Position numbers and translations under genes: made by a program | NCBI GenBank assembly: GCA_025965515.1 | Contig: JAOPWU010000184.1 | Location: forward strand, 1-35,337 | Reading direction: 5' to 3' | DNA from: Mycobacterium sp. | Lineage (GTDB): Bacteria > Actinomycetota > Actinomycetes > RYN-182 | DNA length: 35,337 bases | Shown here: positions 35,097 to 35,337 of the stretch, piece by piece | How positions within the stretch are numbered: position 1 is the stretch's first letter | Layout: each line of letters opens with the position of its first letter | The notes under the pieces: generated by a model | What the model was told of the DNA's origin: nothing | What the model saw: the letters and a program-made list of their open reading frames with translations, nothing else | Database searches by the model: none

Positions 35097-35337
35097 GTGC
35101 CAACTGAGATCTCCCTGTCCGCGACCCCCCGGGTCGACCCCGACGTCGAGCGGTGGCTGCTGGCCGCCGAGGCCGACGCCACCGAGGTGGGCAGCGCGCT
35201 GCACGACGGGCCGGCGCAGGCGCTCATTGCGCTGCGCTACGTGCTGGAGCTGACGGGGCGCGGCCGCACCGCCGCGGCGGCCCACCCGGCGCTCGCCGCC
35301 CTGTCGCCGGAGGACCGCGCGGACCTGCTGGCGTCCC
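35097..35337 (+). CDS. Partial gene: possible histidine-kinase-like phosphoacceptor protein
   Basis: A frame open to the right edge, with 80 codons visible from GTG 35097. Residues 34-43 read ALHDGPAQAL, with H36-D37-x3-Q41, resembling the H-D-x-x-x-Q phosphoacceptor box of HisKA_3-type kinases and phosphotransferases; RYVLEL follows as a likely helix. The rest is outside the window, so the class is a suggestion. The upstream FliA-like promoter would link it to motility or chemotaxis. The start has no good ribosome binding site at proper distance. Confidence 0.55.
   Translation, partial: MPTEISLSATPRVDPDVERWLLAAEADATEVGSALHDGPAQALIALRYVLELTGRGRTAAAAHPALAALSPEDRADLLAS

Overview
The window is 35 kb of very GC-rich, gene-dense chromosome from a high-GC actinobacterium. 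The evidence is the ribosomal alpha-operon order infA-rpmJ-rpsM-rpsK-rpsD-rpoA-rplQ-truA-rplM-rpsI-glmM, a WhiB protein next to groES-groEL1, CIRCE operators, a His-rich GroEL1 tail, many GTG starts, GTGA stop/start overlaps, and TANNNT boxes 6-8 nt before start codons (leaderless mRNAs). A Frankia/Geodermatophilus-type lineage is my guess from overall gene content; it is not proven here. A FliA-like promoter at the right edge hints that the organism is motile. I see no mobile element, CRISPR array, tRNA or rRNA.

Layout. (1) 1-6.6 kb: end of a small membrane protein gene, then the infA-to-rpsI ribosomal/RNA polymerase block with truA. (2) 6.6-14.4 kb: cell-wall precursor and cofactor genes: glmM, a divergent Lrp/LysE exporter pair around a 37-bp inverted repeat, then the overlapping set glmS-acpS-nnrD-serine hydrolase. 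(3) 14.4-16.5 kb: a 13-codon leader ORF whose stop overlaps the start of pnuC, a patatin-like lipase, and a small convergent membrane protein. (4) 16.6-25.4 kb: alr, an alpha/beta hydrolase, a family-4-like uracil-DNA glycosylase and tsaE in an overlapping operon. A lipid-type module (AurF-like diiron oxygenase, TetR regulator, acyl-CoA ligase) sits between tsaE and tsaB-rimI-tsaD, so the t6A genes are split. (5) 25.4-29.6 kb: a GAF plus winged-helix regulator, an orphan TadE-like gene, an ExaC/ThcA-type aldehyde dehydrogenase and its DUF779 partner. (6) 29.7-33.4 kb: a GT-C-like membrane protein divergent from groES-groEL across two CIRCE operators, then a 72-aa gene with an SOS-box-like site upstream. 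(7) 33.5-35.3 kb: a WhiB3/WhiD-type regulator divergent from a MerR-cobalamin-binding regulator with interlocked promoters, and the start of a gene with a histidine-kinase-like H-box behind a FliA-like promoter.

Most of the window is housekeeping. The newer material is mainly regulatory: the leader ORF before pnuC, clean operators for the TetR and Lrp regulators, the SOS-box-associated small gene, the CIRCE site shared with a membrane enzyme gene, and the interlocked whiB/MerR promoters. No single locus is clearly an undescribed defence or biosynthetic system. The oxygenase-TetR-ligase module and the SOS-box small gene are the best candidates for new biology.
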